From Calliopum simillimum (lineage: Eukaryota; Arthropoda; Insecta; Diptera; Lauxaniidae), in assembly GCA_951812925.1 (NCBI GenBank), contig OX638368.1, forward strand, positions 14,633,187 to 14,697,186: a stretch of 64,000 nt of DNA, written 5' to 3'. Made by a program: the position numbers and the translations under genes. Positions 23,417 through 34,410 of this stretch are shown one piece after another. How positions within the stretch are numbered: position 1 is the first letter of the stretch; each line of letters begins with the position of its first letter. The notes under the pieces are model-generated. The model did no database searches and had not been told where the DNA came from. It saw only the letters and a list, made by a program, of their open reading frames with translations.

Positions 23417-24133
23417 TCAATAGAAAACAGCCTCTGTTGGAAGTTGAAGAAAACTGTGACACAACCATGCCTGCAGTAGATCATCATCGATTTTGTCCTG
23501 AGCGTTTGTCCAAAAGAAAGTGCCATTATCGGTGCGTATAAAATGTACGGGTACATCAGTTAAATTTTCAATAGCTGGCACTTCAATGATGGGACGTGAC
23601 GAGTGATTTGTTTTATCATAATCATAATGAAATTGTTCATGTTGACAATTACGCCCATATGAACAACCGCTGCATGTTGTGGCTGATGACTTTTCAATGC
23701 TAGCGCTGCTGATAACAGATGTATCGGTATCAGCAGCGATGGAGGTGAGTTCTTCAACAGCTGTTGATGATGAAGTCGTGGAAGTATTATCATGTGGAGC
23801 AGCAAGTGGATCTTGTACTTTCGCCGTCGTTGTTGCTTTGCTTATAGCGGCAGCATACTCTTCTAGTGATATTATCGTTGGTAACTCACTAATATCCTTG
23901 TAACTGTTGGCATTATTAAGATTAACATTATTGGGATGTGTGATAGTAGTTGCCACTGGTGATTTTGCTGTTGATTTTAATTTAACAAGACGCAGCAATG
24001 GTTTTAACACTTTGCGAAATTTTCCTTTTGTCTTGTGCTGCGCATGCGCACAACTGCTGTTGTTACTGCTCGTGTTCGACAGTTCACTACTGTTGGTCGA
24101 ATTTTGTGTGAGATTTTTTGTATCCGTAAACAT
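23417..24133 (-). CDS. E(spl)m2-BFM: E(spl)m2, Bearded-family protein
   Basis: Bearded-family protein, a class of Notch-responsive cytoplasmic or membrane-peripheral proteins that antagonise the E3 ligase Neuralized and so limit Delta endocytosis. It has 238 residues from the start MFTDTKNLT. The frame extends 25 codons upstream, but that part is basic and lysine/isoleucine-rich like translated UTR, and the MxxDTKNLT start is what I recall of m2. Seen in order: a Ser/Asn/Thr-rich N-terminus; a basic amphipathic helix at residues 36-56 (GKFRKVLKPLLRLVKLK); a low-complexity middle; the family signature PVHFIRTDNGTFFWTN at 195-210; and a C-terminus ending TEAVFY. I see no clear NxxN Neuralized-binding motif of the NAANE type, in contrast to m4. 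It is intronless. It lies between the Kazal cluster and m3, as m2 does in Drosophila. Confidence 0.86.
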   Translation of the reverse strand: MFTDTKNLTQNSTNSSELSNTSSNNSSCAHAQHKTKGKFRKVLKPLLRLVKLKSTAKSPVATTITHPNNVNLNNANSYKDISELPTIISLEEYAAAISKATTTAKVQDPLAAPHDNTSTTSSSTAVEELTSIAADTDTSVISSASIEKSSATTCSGCSYGRNCQHEQFHYDYDKTNHSSRPIIEVPAIENLTDVPVHFIRTDNGTFFWTNAQDKIDDDLLQAWLCHSFLQLPTEAVFY

Positions 24134-24244
24134 TTTTATTTTTATTTTTTTTTTTAAAATCCAAATTTCGAAATCAATGCCGTATTTCAGGTTTTGAATT
24201 TTTGACAATCACTGATTGCTCTTCACGCTGTGATATTTTGTTAT

Positions 24245-24283
24245 AAACTGATGCTGCCGCATTGGCATCCGCTTGTTTTTATA
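24245..24283 (-). promoter_or_regulatory. Core promoter of m2 (TATA + initiator)
   Basis: On the minus strand, TATAAAAA at 24283-24276 is followed about 30 bp later by TCAGTTT (about 24251-24245), which matches the fly initiator TCAKTY. That places the start near 24249 and gives a 5' UTR of about 115 nt. No perfect Su(H) site lies just upstream; TTCCCATG near 24415-24422 is one base off. Confidence 0.65.
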
Positions 24284-24639
24284 ACAAAATTTAGGAGGAA
24301 AAGACGACGACGAATTGCAGTAAAATGTAACTGAAGAAGACTGACTGACGAACAAGCAGCAGCAGCAGCACCACTTCCACCACAAATTCCAACAGGAATC
24401 CGTTTTCTGTGTGCATTTCCCATGGCTGAAGGCAAACGGATGGATCGATCGATGAATGTGCGTACACTGTGAAGAAAATGTTGATTTAGTGGCAATTTGA
24501 ACTCTCTTTAGAGAGTTACTACACAAGGTGAAAGTAATCATAAGATATATGGGAAAAATTAAAAATGAAAAAACCTTGCTCCCAGGAGCTAAAAAGTTTC
24601 CTTTTGGTGTAAGTATCAAGCATAAAAATTTTGGTCCCG

Positions 24640-24870
24640 ATCGGAAAATATTTGGCCGTGCCGCAAGGCCGTTGAAGGTAGGAAAAACGCTATTTATATG
24701 GAAAAATTGGGCTTTAAACGCAAGAATCAGTTCTATCTTTGAAACTATTAGACATAAGTGAATGAGATTTGGTATATATATGAAAAATGCTTGAGGAAAT
24801 TGCATCCAATAAAAAAATGGGCGATGCCACGCCCCCTCTACTCGAAATTCTTGTATCTGGGACATTCTTT
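24640..24870. repeat. Dispersed 'gggcgatgccacgcccc' repeat, copy 1
   Basis: It carries the words 'aatatttggccgtgcc', 'atgagatttggtatatatatgaaaaa', 'aaaatgggcgatgccacgccccct' and 'gggacattcttttac'. Related copies lie at 26930-27110, 27240-27400, 30730-30900 and 31560-31640, so this is a repeat family. Part of it (24850-24875, 'gggacattcttttacaaatcga') is repeated inverted on the far side of the long inverted repeat, at about 26918-26942. Confidence 0.6.
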
Positions 24871-24945
24871 TACAAATCGAACATCAAATTAAACTTCACA
24901 TTTTAGAATCGTCTGAAAATTTTTTTACTGCTTTAGTTTAGTAAA

Positions 24946-26847
24946 TTAGTCGACACGTGTATCGGCATTTTGGCAAATAATTTTTTTTTTTGCAATTAGA
25001 ACCATTCAAAGTTTTGGAAAAATTGGATAAAATACAAAAACACCTTGTATTCAAAATGCATTATCTCCGGTTCTACTGAACGGATTAATATAATTTTTTT
25101 GACATATTTTTCCTTTTTACAAGAGCTTTTTATATAGCTATTTACATCCTTTCTATTTTGTTAATTAACTTGTGGTAATAACAATTTAATTGTTTAAACA
25201 ATATTTTCATGTTCGCGCCCAACACGAAGAATATTTTAAAAAATACTACCTTGTGCGCTGTCCTTTTATCTAAAAAACGCATATCTTAGAAAACTGGACA
25301 CTTTAATAGATGCAAAGTTATTAAATATCTCACGGTGTTCAAACGACAGATTTAAATAAAATTTCAAATTACCAATTTCACTGTTCAACGGCAAAAAATT
25401 ATCTGAGTTCAGACCATGAAATTATTATTCCTTGCTATTGACATAAAAGAACTGCATTTACAAAATTTTTCCATCACGTCTCAATTTTCAGATAAATTGA
25501 CAAATCAAAAATCACGACTTACATCCGCGCGAAATTAAATTAAAAAATTTTTATCCGTCAGATTTTTTAAAAAAAAATGTCAAACGATTTAAAAAATAGC
25601 AACAATTTCAAATCTGAAAGAAATTTTGAAATCGGCCCGGCAGATTTTTTTGTATGCCCGTTTAATTGAGAAAATGTTCTGAAAAAACCATAAACCAACC
25701 ATCTCTAATTACATAAATCTTGCCTAAATCAATACAAAATTAAAAAAAACTCTTCACAAGTTTGTGCGTCATTATTTTAACTTTATTTTGATATCAAAAA
25801 CTTAAGGATTGGACCATGAAAAACCAACTTATTTCCTTTTGAACAAAAAATGTACATACAGGAAGTCATACAAGTACTTTCATTTCCAAGTAGTTATGAT
25901 ACAAAAATTCAATAGCTTTTGTATGACTTCCTGTATGTACATTTTTTGTTCAAAAGGAAATAAGTTGGTTTTTCATGGTCCAATCCTTAAGTTTTTGATA
26001 TCAAAATAAAGTTAAAATAATGACGCACAAACTTGTAAAGAGTTTTTTTTAATTTTGTATTGATTTAGGCAAGATTTATGTAATTAGAGATGGTTGGTTT
26101 ATGGTTTTTTCAGAACATTTTCTCAATTAAACGGGCATACAAAAAAATCTGCCGGGCCGATTTCAAAATTTTTTTCAGATTTGAAATTGTTGCTATTTTC
26201 TGAATCGTTTGACATTTTTTTTTAAAAAATCTGATGGATAAAAATTTTTTAATTTAATTTCGCGCGGATGTAAGTCGTGATTTTTGATTTGTCAATTTAT
26301 CTGAAAATTGAGACGTGTTGGAAAAATTTTGTAAATGCAGTTCTTTTATGTCAATAGCAAGGAATAATAATTTCATGGTCTGAACTCAGATAATTTTTTG
26401 CCGTTGAACAGTGAAATTGGTAATTTGAAATTTTATTTAAATCTGTCGTTTGAACACCGTGAGATATTTAATAACTTTGCATCTATTAAAGTGTCCAGTT
26501 TTCTAAGATATGCGTTTTTTAGATAAAAGGACAGCGCACAAGGTACTATTTTTTAAAATTTTCTTCGTGTTGGGCGCGAACATGAAAATATTGTTTAAAC
26601 AATTAAATTGTTATTACCACAAGTTAATTAACAAAATAGAAAAGATGTAAATAGCTATATAAAAAGCTCTTGTAAAAAGGAAAAATATGTCAAAAAAATT
26701 ATATTAATCCGTTCAGTAGAACCGGAGATAATGCATTTTGAATACAAGGTGTTTTTGTATTTTATCCAATTTTTCCAAAACTTTGAAAGGTTCTAATTGC
26801 AAAAAAAAAAAAATATTTGCCAAAATGCCGATACACGTGTCGACTAA
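24946..26847. mobile_element. 1.9-kb long inverted repeat (fold-back element)
   Basis: The left arm (24946-25873, 928 bp) and right arm (25919-26847, 929 bp) are near-perfect inverted copies around a 45-nt loop. The outer ends are TTAGTCGACACGTGTATCGG and its inverse; the inner ends are 'caggaagtcatacaa' and 'ttgtatgacttcctg'. By eye only scattered differences exist (for example catcacgtctc against gagacgtgttg). No long open frame lies in the arms and no convincing target duplication is visible. Related but diverged sequence continues outward on both sides for about 100 bp. It sits 0.7 kb upstream of the m2 promoter. A transcript across it would fold into a dsRNA of over 900 bp. Confidence 0.85.
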
Positions 26848-26929
26848 ATTGATGAGAAAATACTATATAAAAAAATTTACCCGATTTAAAAATTCGAAAA
26901 AAAAATTTTCCCGAAATCCGTTCGATTTG

Positions 26930-27400
26930 TAAAAGAATGTCCCATCTCTGGAAATATTGGACTCAGAGGAATGAGATTCGGTACATATGTAATTGGCACT
27001 GGGAAAAAAATTTTCAATAAAAAATGGGCGAAGTCACGCCCCTTCCTTCTAAAAAAATCAAATTTGTGATATCTCTGAAATTATTTGACGCATATAAATA
27101 AGATTTGATTTCAGTTAAAGTGAAGCGAACAGGATATGGCACTGTAAAAATGTTAAATCAATTTATGGTACTTAGTTGATATGGAAGCAGTATTTTTTTC
27201 TGTTCTTATTTTGGTCTCCTAAGTATAATCACTAAGCAAAAAAAAAATATTTGACCGTGCCCGCAGGCCATTAAAGGTCAGAAAAATGCTATTTATATAA
27301 AAATAAGGAAACATTCAATCCTATCTATTTGACATAAGTAGGAGTATGAGATTTTGTACATAAGTATATGAACAATATTTAAAATATCCATCCTGTAGTG
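26930..27400. repeat. Dispersed 'gggcgaagtcacgcccc' repeat, copies 2 and 3
   Basis: This is the same family as 24640-24870: 'aatgagattcggtacatatgtaattggcactgggaaaa' at 26970-27005, 'gggcgaagtcacgcccc' at 27027-27043, and 'aatatttgaccgtgcccgcaggcc' at about 27246-27269. No protein is encoded. Confidence 0.55.
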
Positions 27401-29100
27401 AACCAAATTTTGAATTTCACCCAAATTCGATGATTTTCAGAATCTTTCTTCAACCTCGTTAATATTTTCTGCACCGAAGAAACAAAAATGTTAAAGTTTT
27501 AATATTTGTGTCAATAAGATATACGAAAATTTCGAGCCCTTACGTATCAAAATCGAATGAAGTATGACAGCTCTATTCTATATTTTTTGAATATTAGCAT
27601 AAATTGCTAATGTACCCTATGGATTTCGAGATATTCTTGGTTGAAGTTACAGGTGTAATTCCACGTTTTCAATGGCATCGAATGACAGTCCTCGTTATCA
27701 AACATCATTAAACTTTTTCGATTGGACCTTTACTGAGTTATCTGCCATATAATAAAGCCCATTGTATAGGTGTTGAAATCCGTTTACTTCAAATGGTGAT
27801 ATATCGGAAAGTAAGGATCAAATCGGAAAAATTTGACAGTAACTAAGATTATGGATATTTGATTTCAATGAAAAAATAAAACCAGCCCAGCTTTCTGCAA
27901 CTTCAAGCAAGGGTATCTTGAAAGCCTGTAGGTATATGAGCAAATCTGAACTCGAATTCATATTCAGCGCACCAAAATGAATATTTATCGATAGATAGGT
28001 CCGGTCAAATGTTTTTGTAAAATAGTTTCTTTTCAACTGTTTTAATCAACGCTCAGGGGATAATCTTAATAAGTGCCATACATCGTGTTGATTTTCGAAA
28101 ACACGAGATTAGTAATGGCTATGGAAGATGTGACGAAAAATGTTGGTGATTAATTTTCTTTAATTTTCCGATGACAAAGTTGGCGAGAAGTCATTTCACG
28201 ACTTTATTGTAGCCAAGGAATCATGAGCATTATTGTGACTCAAAAGGGTTACGCTTAGTGATACGAAAGAATATTCGGACTAAGTTCGATACACAACATA
28301 CACAATAGACCTTATAGGCTGCGGTGACTTTGAAGACTGAATCCCAACCCTTATTCTAAATTCGCCACAGTGAATATTTGATTCACCTACGTCACGATTG
28401 ATTGAAATGTTTTGTTCAGAGTTGTTTACCTCATAATGTCTATGCTGGCTATATGTCTACGCCAGCCATATTAAGGAGTATGGGGGTACAATCCATTTGT
28501 CCATTATATAAAATTTGTAAAATGGACATCTGTTTGACTCGATTACGACCATTTTTATAAATGACTCTATTCATTGCCAAAAAAATCTCAGATATGAAAT
28601 ATTATTGTTATACTTCAAATATTCACGGTGTAATGGCAATTTCAAACGTCCAAACTTGGATGATTGGAAGTTCTCCTTTTTTTAATAATTTCGCCATTTT
28701 ATGCTTCTATGCAATTCACCTCGGCAAAACATTTCTCCCAGTGTATCCTAAGTGAGCGCTGACACTTACAAATACCAAAGCAAAGCCAAAATCTAAAGCC
28801 AAAGTGCAACGCAACCAAGAACCAGAATGCAGGTAGTTGAACTTTTTTTTCTACTTGATTCGGCCAACGAAAGTATACACACATGTATATGTGTATATGT
28901 ATTGTTTCCTTAAATCAGTCAGCAACAAGAACCAAAACAACAACACCAACAACGAGGAATTTGCTGAGATTAACCAAAAAATCTTAAGTTGAAACAAACA
29001 AAATTACACGCACACATTGGTACGAAGGTACCAAAAACTACTAAGTGTGTTGCGCATACGCAGTGGCAGCTCTGTCATATGCGCACATGTTAGTAAGTAG
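27401..29100. other. Intergenic, no gene recognised
   Basis: This is a 1.7-kb stretch with no recognised domain in any frame. From about 28700 the base composition is more balanced and repeats are not obvious, which may mark a conserved non-coding island. Confidence 0.4.
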
Positions 29101-29122
29101 GTACCTACATGTTTCCTAAAAG

Positions 29123-29130
29123 TGTGGGAA
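29123..29130 (+). promoter_or_regulatory. Single Su(H)-like site
   Basis: TGTGGGAA matches YGTGDGAA. It lies in the non-repetitive island of about 28700-29230, some 4.9 kb upstream of m2. One 8-mer is weak evidence by itself. Confidence 0.35.
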
Positions 29131-29239
29131 CCTAATTTATATTTCTTCATCATATTCAAAAAGACAACAAGCAGCAGAGGATCATATGCGCCAGCATTGA
29201 AATACGGTAAAGGGTGATTAAATACATACAGGGACAGGA

Positions 29240-29860
29240 AAATTTAAATTAAGTTTAAAGTGAATTTCACTTTAAGAAACAACCATCTTGAATTCATTTT
29301 CGGACTTTTTCCATCGTGCGCAAAATTAATTGAATTAGACACCTTTTTATGTCCAAGAACCATTTTTAAACTTTTCTCAACAAAAACATTCTGGTAATAT
29401 TTAGTTTTTGACTTTTTAAATTTTTTGGTTCAAAAAGTTTCCAAAAACGTGCCAAAAAATGGTACCTGTAAGTATCCGAATCCCATTTTCCCAGATTATG
29501 TTCAAAATCCGTTTTCAGGTGGTGAAATTTAGAAATGTGGCCCCTTCTGATCCTTAGTGTGAGGTAAAACAATGCATTTTCGACAGAATCTCACTAAAAA
29601 AAACGGAAATTGTTTGAAAAGGCTCCTTCCAGGATCAAATCCCGACACCTGCCCCTGGTATATTTCTAAATGAATAAAGAAACAGTGGTACTCTATCACT
29701 CCCCATCGTTTTGTACGAAAACAGTTTTTCTGAAAATGAGTCCACGTTACTACGTTTCTGATAGTATTGAAAGTTATTTCCCTCAGCAGAGCTCTACTCA
29801 GCTAATGTAATGGATATTTAGCGGATCACTGAAAATATGTCATATGTCTCCTTGTTCTAT
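29240..29860. other. Intergenic, no gene recognised
   Basis: AT-rich sequence with no gene seen. Confidence 0.4.
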
Positions 29861-29866
29861 TCTGGA

Positions 29867-30240
29867 TAGTGATGAGCAAAATCAGTCTTAGTCTTGGTTA
29901 TTTTTCGTGACCAAGACTCTCATATAATTCCAAGACCTGACTTATATGGACCAAGACTGATATGGACCAAGACAGATATGGTCTTGGACTTGGACACGAT
30001 GACCATCAACACTATGACTGCTTTTCAGTATTGGTAATTTATATCTAATGGGTGGGTTACGCCCTTTTCATGCATAGAAACATCTTTTTATTTGAAATTT
30101 GGCATCTTAAACCCCAACTGCTTCGAAAAATAGTTTTGGAAATTTTGAATTCTCAACAACCTCTTGAAATTTTTCAAGAACAAGACCAAGACTCAATGCT
30201 TAAGATCTAGACCAAGACTGTTATGGTATGGCAACAAAGA
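29867..30240. mobile_element. ACCAAGAC-core hAT-like MITE, right end lost
   Basis: The left end TAGTGATGAGCAAAATCAG is intact, followed by the typical core ('tcttggtt', 'gaccaagac', 'ttttcagtattggtaattta', 'gggtgggttacgccc'). The inverted right end is not recognisable, so the end coordinate is approximate. Confidence 0.65.
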
Positions 30241-30244
30241 GCAA

Positions 30245-30725
30245 GCAATCCGTCCAAAGAGTACTTAAAAGTGTTCACCAACAATTGTCTTCCACGTATT
30301 CTGAACATGAGCATCTTCAATGTCACATCAAATATTGAAAAGATTCTATCACCTTACAAACCAGACTACAATAATGAAACCAGATAGGTCACAGGTTACA
30401 AAAATTCCAAACAAAAGTCTGTCGTCCAGCATTGGAGAAGAACATTCAAGGTACCAGGAAATGTAGCTTTCGAAAGGCGTCGTAGAATAAATCGCTGAAG
30501 CAGGAAATACAAGAATCAAGGAAATGTTTGAGAGATCTAAAGGCAGTGGTGTATCGATATCCAAGCACGATGGAAGCGTTTTGTGTAGGATTTGTGCTCC
30601 AAAAGGAACTACACGAACTGCCGATTTTCGAAGAAGCGTAAAACCTTCAAAAGTTTGCCAGTATATCAATATAGATCAGGGGAAAGTAATGAGTAGGCTA
30701 GAAAAAAGGGCAATGTCAAAACAAA
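30245..30725. other. Intergenic, protein-like but unrecognised frames
   Basis: Overlapping frames on both strands (30349-30669 minus, 106 codons; 30524-30742 plus, 72 codons) have fairly normal composition, unlike the AT-rich surroundings. I recognise no domain. A fragment of a transposon coding region is possible. Confidence 0.3.
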
Positions 30726-30729
30726 ATTC

Positions 30730-30960
30730 AACATATCCCTGAAATTATTTGATACATAGGGAAGAAATTTGTGCATATATAAAAGACACTGAGATAAATA
30801 AGATTCAAAGAAAAATAAGGTGATGCCACGCCCCTTTAAAACATTATCCATTGTATTTCTGAAACGATTTAACGTTTTGAGAAGAGATTTGACAAGTATA
30901 CATTTGAAGCACTGGGATAAATAATATCAATTGAATAAATGGATAATTTCATTTCTGCAT
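30730..30960. repeat. Dispersed 'gatgccacgcccc' repeat, copy 4
   Basis: It carries 'ctgaaattatttgatacatagggaagaaatttg', 'cactgagataaataagattc' and 'aggtgatgccacgcccctttaaaa', as in the copies at 24640 and 26930. A short tail copy ('ctgaaactatttgacacgga...gcaccgggacaaagg') is at 31572-31638. Confidence 0.5.
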
Positions 30961-31086
30961 ATAAGGTTATTCGGCATATCTCTGAAACTGGCCAAAAGTA
31001 TAAGGCACTCCAAAAAAACTTTTATTTCTATTTCAGTCAAAAATTTGACAACTACATATTTGCTTTTACAATGCCAAAAATAAGCG

Positions 31087-31225
31087 ATCCCAGTGTGCCA
31101 GACTGTTCATATCTCCGCTTTTTTATCCGTTACGGTTCCGTTACTGATCTCTCCCGCAAACGGATCAGTAACGGAACCGTAACGGATAAAAAATCGGAGA
31201 TATGAACCGTCTGGCACACTGGGAT
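31087..31225. mobile_element. Small near-perfect palindromic MITE
   Basis: The ends are ATCCCAGTGTGCCAGAC and GTCTGGCACACTGGGAT. The arms (about 63 bp) are almost identical and run through 'ttatccgttacggttccgttactgatc' to a short centre at 'tctcccgcaaac'. There is no coding potential. The CAGTG near the end recalls hAT, but I see no 8-bp duplication. It is inserted in an older repeat whose halves ('ggccaaaagtataagg', 'ggccaaaagcgtaaag') lie on both sides. Confidence 0.75.
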
Positions 31226-31229
31226 AAGA

Positions 31230-31730
31230 GTAAAAAAATCAATACTTAATTGGCCAAAAGCGTAAAGCACACCGCAACTAACTACTGATTTTCCAACTTT
31301 TATCGCTTATTTTTAGCGTTATAATATCGATAAGTTGTCAAATTTTTGACTAAAACCGAAATTAAAGCTTTTTTACTCCTTGGAGTACCGAAAAAATTAA
31401 AAACTTTGACCAATAAAAAGCCGAAAAAACCGAGCCTTTTGTTTTTGGTCACCATTTGTTTTATGATCTTGAAAAAATTTCGCTTACTGCTTAATGTAAT
31501 GGTTAATGAACCCGGCACTGTATTTATGATAAGCATTTATTCATTTCTCACAATCTGAAAAAAAATTAATCATTGCTCTGAAACTATTTGACACGGATGA
31601 ATAAGATTCGGCACATCTATAAAAGGCACCGGGACAAAGGTGAAACAATGCGCACCGGTCAATAGCTAGTGTTATATAAAAGGAATTACGTATGTAAAAA
31701 TCCATATCAACAGTTTAGTGCCGAAACAAG
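31230..31730. other. Intergenic, old repeat
   Basis: Part of an older inverted repeat: 'cagtcaaaaatttgacaac' at 31036 and its inverse at about 31336. No gene. Confidence 0.4.
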
Positions 31731-31779
31731 CAACCTGCAGTAATACACCCTGTATTGTTAATATTGTTAATCCATGCAA

Positions 31780-32460
31780 CAGGTGGGTGCGCAGTTAGCA
31801 CAGGCGCTTATGACCTTTCTGTACATCATGTCCTCTACTACTTTATCGCACTTTTCTCGCTATCTCTCTCGTTCTCTCTGCCTTTTCAACAAACTGTGCT
31901 GCTAATTATTTTATGCCAACAATAAAAACACAAGTGAACTGACTAAAAAAATGCAGTAGGAAATACGAGTAAAGTACCCTACCCCGAAGTAGTGTGTACG
32001 TACCTACCCAAGGAAAGAAACAAAAGGAAGTTCGACCGACAGTCATAAGTGTGGGAATTTAAAGAACGTTGCACATGGCTTATAACTCTCGTAATAAAAA
32101 TGAAATAAATCTTTAGCCTGATTTTCTCTTTCACTTATGCTTTCTCAGTACCTAGTGGTAGTGGAGTTGAGTGGACATGAGTGGTTGCGGTTTCTTCAGC
32201 ACAGTAGGGATTCAGACAGTTTCATCAATGTTTATTCAGTTAATATGGGCCCGTTTTATAAAAACGGAACGCTCATGCGCAGCTGCTCGGCTTAAGTATT
32301 TTTAAGGAAACAGAGAAATGCAACACCAAAGCAAAGCAAAGCAAAGCAGGTTGTATTCCATCCGTGGGAAGAAGGATTTTCAGCGAGTTCCCACGCAAGG
32401 ATTTACAGCTGACGAATATTAAAAGGAGCGAGAGATGATGATGATGACGATGATGAAATT
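31780..32460. promoter_or_regulatory. Orphan Notch-type enhancer: SPS + proneural E-boxes + single Su(H) site
   Basis: A Su(H) paired site is formed by CGTGGGAA (32363-32370) and TTCCCACG (32388-32395), inverted and 17 nt apart. A proneural-type E-box GCAGCTG lies 77 bp away (32279-32285). Further E-boxes are CAGGTG (31780-31785) and CAGCTG near 32407, and a further Su(H) site TGTGGGAA is at 32050-32057. TATAAAAC on the minus strand near 32262-32255 lies beyond the E-box, so SPS, E-box and TATA stand in promoter-like order reading leftward. I find no E(spl)-type coding frame next to it. It may be a distant enhancer of m2 (8 kb) or m3 (14 kb), or a relic of a lost gene. The region is largely free of recognisable repeats. 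Confidence 0.65.
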
Positions 32461-32464
32461 GATT

Positions 32465-33000
32465 TCGTTTTCAAATCAGGTTTCCTTTATTTAGGATTTG
32501 TTTTTGTATGTATATATTTTTGTTTTGAATTCTGCTGCTGCAACTGTGATTTTCGGCTGTTACAGGTTGCAACTATGTATGTTTGGGTGCCAATAGTGAA
32601 ACAAAACAAAAACAAAATAAAAATATGATATGAATTCAAAAATTGCGTGGTGGAATGAACGGTGCGTGTTAGGAGATTCTTCGTTGGGGTGTTTCGAAAA
32701 TAGTATGTTTTGAAATTATGTAATTTATATTTTCATGGAGCTTTGTAATATCGTTGTTTTTGACTTTTCTTTAAACTTTCAATCAGGATCTGAACAAAAA
32801 TAAACAGCTCTTGGCAACAATGTGAACCCAATCCAGAATAGAATTACTTGAAATATGATCAGGTATGGATCATCTTGCCTTAAATACATCTGTCCGCTTC
32901 ATGTAAGGTCCCAAGTGGAAAAATTTCTAGCGCTTCTGATCCAAGCACTTCAAAAGTGCTTGTCCCCATAGAAATTTAGAAGCACTATCACAATGATTTT
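32465..33000. other. Intergenic, no gene recognised
   Basis: No gene seen. A repeated word 'agtgctt' around 32936-32985 belongs to the repeat that follows. Confidence 0.35.
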
Positions 33001-33004
33001 TTAT

Positions 33005-33060
33005 AAGGCTGCAGTAAGAACAACGTGAGTTCGAACCCAGCCCGGGTGATTTTTTTTTTC
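33005..33060 (+). repeat. tRNA-like fragment with B box and oligo-T
   Basis: 'gagttcgaacccag' at 33026-33039 matches the tRNA T-arm/B-box consensus (GGTTCGANTCC) and is followed by a T run, as at a pol III terminator. No full cloverleaf is present. It is probably part of a tRNA-derived SINE-like repeat. Confidence 0.5.
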
Positions 33061-33264
33061 CCTTTTTTTATTTGTTTTTGCTTTATTTTTTTTTTTTTAT
33101 TAAAATATTTTTTATTCAACCTTTTTTATTTCACTTTTCTATTTTAATTTCTCATTTTTATTTCTTTTGCTTACTTGAATTGAAACTGATTGCACAATGA
33201 TTCTATGTAATGCTGCAGGACAACATTTGCTTAAAATATAAATTTAATACCTCTTCATATCATT

Positions 33265-33382
33265 GGGCGTTGGTGGAGCGGTCTAAAGGGATGGTAAATG
33301 TAAGAAAAAAATATCTAGCACGCGGAGGGTCGTGGATTCAAATCCTGGCGCGGCCAGTTTTTTTTTTTTTTTCTTTTTTTTT
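33265..33382 (+). repeat. tRNA-derived SINE-like sequence
   Basis: An A-box-like word (TGGTGGAGCGG, 33270-33280) and a B-box-like word (GGATTCAAATCC, 33334-33345) lie about 65 bp apart. They are followed by 'ggcgcggcca' and a long T run from 33358. The T-arm stem is imperfect, so it is not a working tRNA gene. It resembles the head of a tRNA-derived SINE; the words 'gctgcggtaag' and 'taatgctgc' around it recur at 33005, 33200, 33400 and 33450, suggesting a composite repeat. Confidence 0.55.
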
Positions 33383-33479
33383 TAATTTAATTGAAAAAAC
33401 GCTTACCGCAGCATTACAAATAAGCGCTTTAAAAACTATTTTTTGTTAAGGCTGCGGTAAGCTTTTGCTCGCTAACATC

Positions 33480-34410
33480 CTATGACATGCAATGTTAAAA
33501 ATAAAGTATTGTTCTTACGGAGCGGAAGCGCTTATTGGTGAAAAGGATGCACTTCAGAAGGGTTTTTGAAGCACTTCTTTTCCCTTTGGGGTAAGACGAT
33601 CCGTACGGTGACCCGTCCCTGACCACATTTTAGGCAATTCTGATCTGGTTCGGAACTAATTTTCAGTCCGGTCGTTTGGTAACATACTAAAATGATGCAT
33701 CACCAATGAGAGGCCGTAACGAGATGGTTAAAGAAACCCCCCTCTCTCCCTAAAAGCATCACGAGGCTTATGAACAGCTCCAAAGATGCTCGAAATTTTG
33801 GAAGGGACATACTTCGGTTTCCTTGAAATCGTCTATTGAAGACCAAAATATTTACTTCAAAGAGTCGCTGACTATTTTAAAGATAGTGTTGGGAAGTGTT
33901 AATCCAGATTCAGCCGCCGAGAAAATGAAAGCAGTTCCATATTTTTATCTAAATTTTCCACCCCTTAAGAAGACTTAAAAAAAAGGAGCATATTATGTTC
34001 GAGAGAAATGTTGTGGAGAGAAAACAAATGGTGTTCGGTGAACATTTTTTCCTTTGTCCGACTATGAGACATTTTTTATTTTTATCTATGTTTTGTAAGG
34101 GGGCTTTTAGGGGGTCGAAAAACCGAGATAGTATGTTACGGAGATGTATTGGGAGGGAAAATTCATCGAGATCTACAAACTTTTTTTTCAAAAGAGATCA
34201 TTAAGTCTCAAGTTCGAATTGTTGAGGTTTAATTTCGGTAGTGCTTGGAAGAAGGTGTTTTAACACTATCTGGCGGTTAATCCTTAGATATGTAGGTTGC
34301 ATTTGGGGCAAAAAGCCTAATATGAAATTTTAACTTTTTGTCATATTTCACCCTGTAAAATTGTACCTTGTTAAGTATGGTTTTGTCAAACTAAGTTCAC
34401 CACAAATATA
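33480..34410. other. Intergenic; degenerate repeat at 33950-34190
   Basis: Positions 33950-34190 contain words like 'tgttcgagagaaatgttg' and 'tttttatctatgttttgtaagggggc', which resemble the unit of the element at 5223-6717 and the sequence near 560-930. No gene is seen. Confidence 0.4.

Noticed and set aside
24134..24208. 25-residue N-terminal extension of m2
   Set aside because: It is Lys/Ile-rich translated UTR; family similarity begins at MFTDTKNLT.
24415..24422. Possible Su(H) site for m2 (TTCCCATG)
   Set aside because: It departs from the consensus at a core position and has no partner; not called.
24209..24865. 218-codon minus-strand open frame upstream of m2
   Set aside because: It crosses the m2 core promoter and a dispersed repeat, and has no domain; a chance open frame.
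30349..30742. Overlapping 106- and 72-codon frames as a host gene
   Set aside because: Composition is plausible but no domain, start context, splice signals or neighbours support a gene; recorded only as an unrecognised stretch.
33265..33356. Functional tRNA gene
   Set aside because: The T-arm stem does not pair properly and no acceptor stem closes; only the A- and B-box-like words are present.
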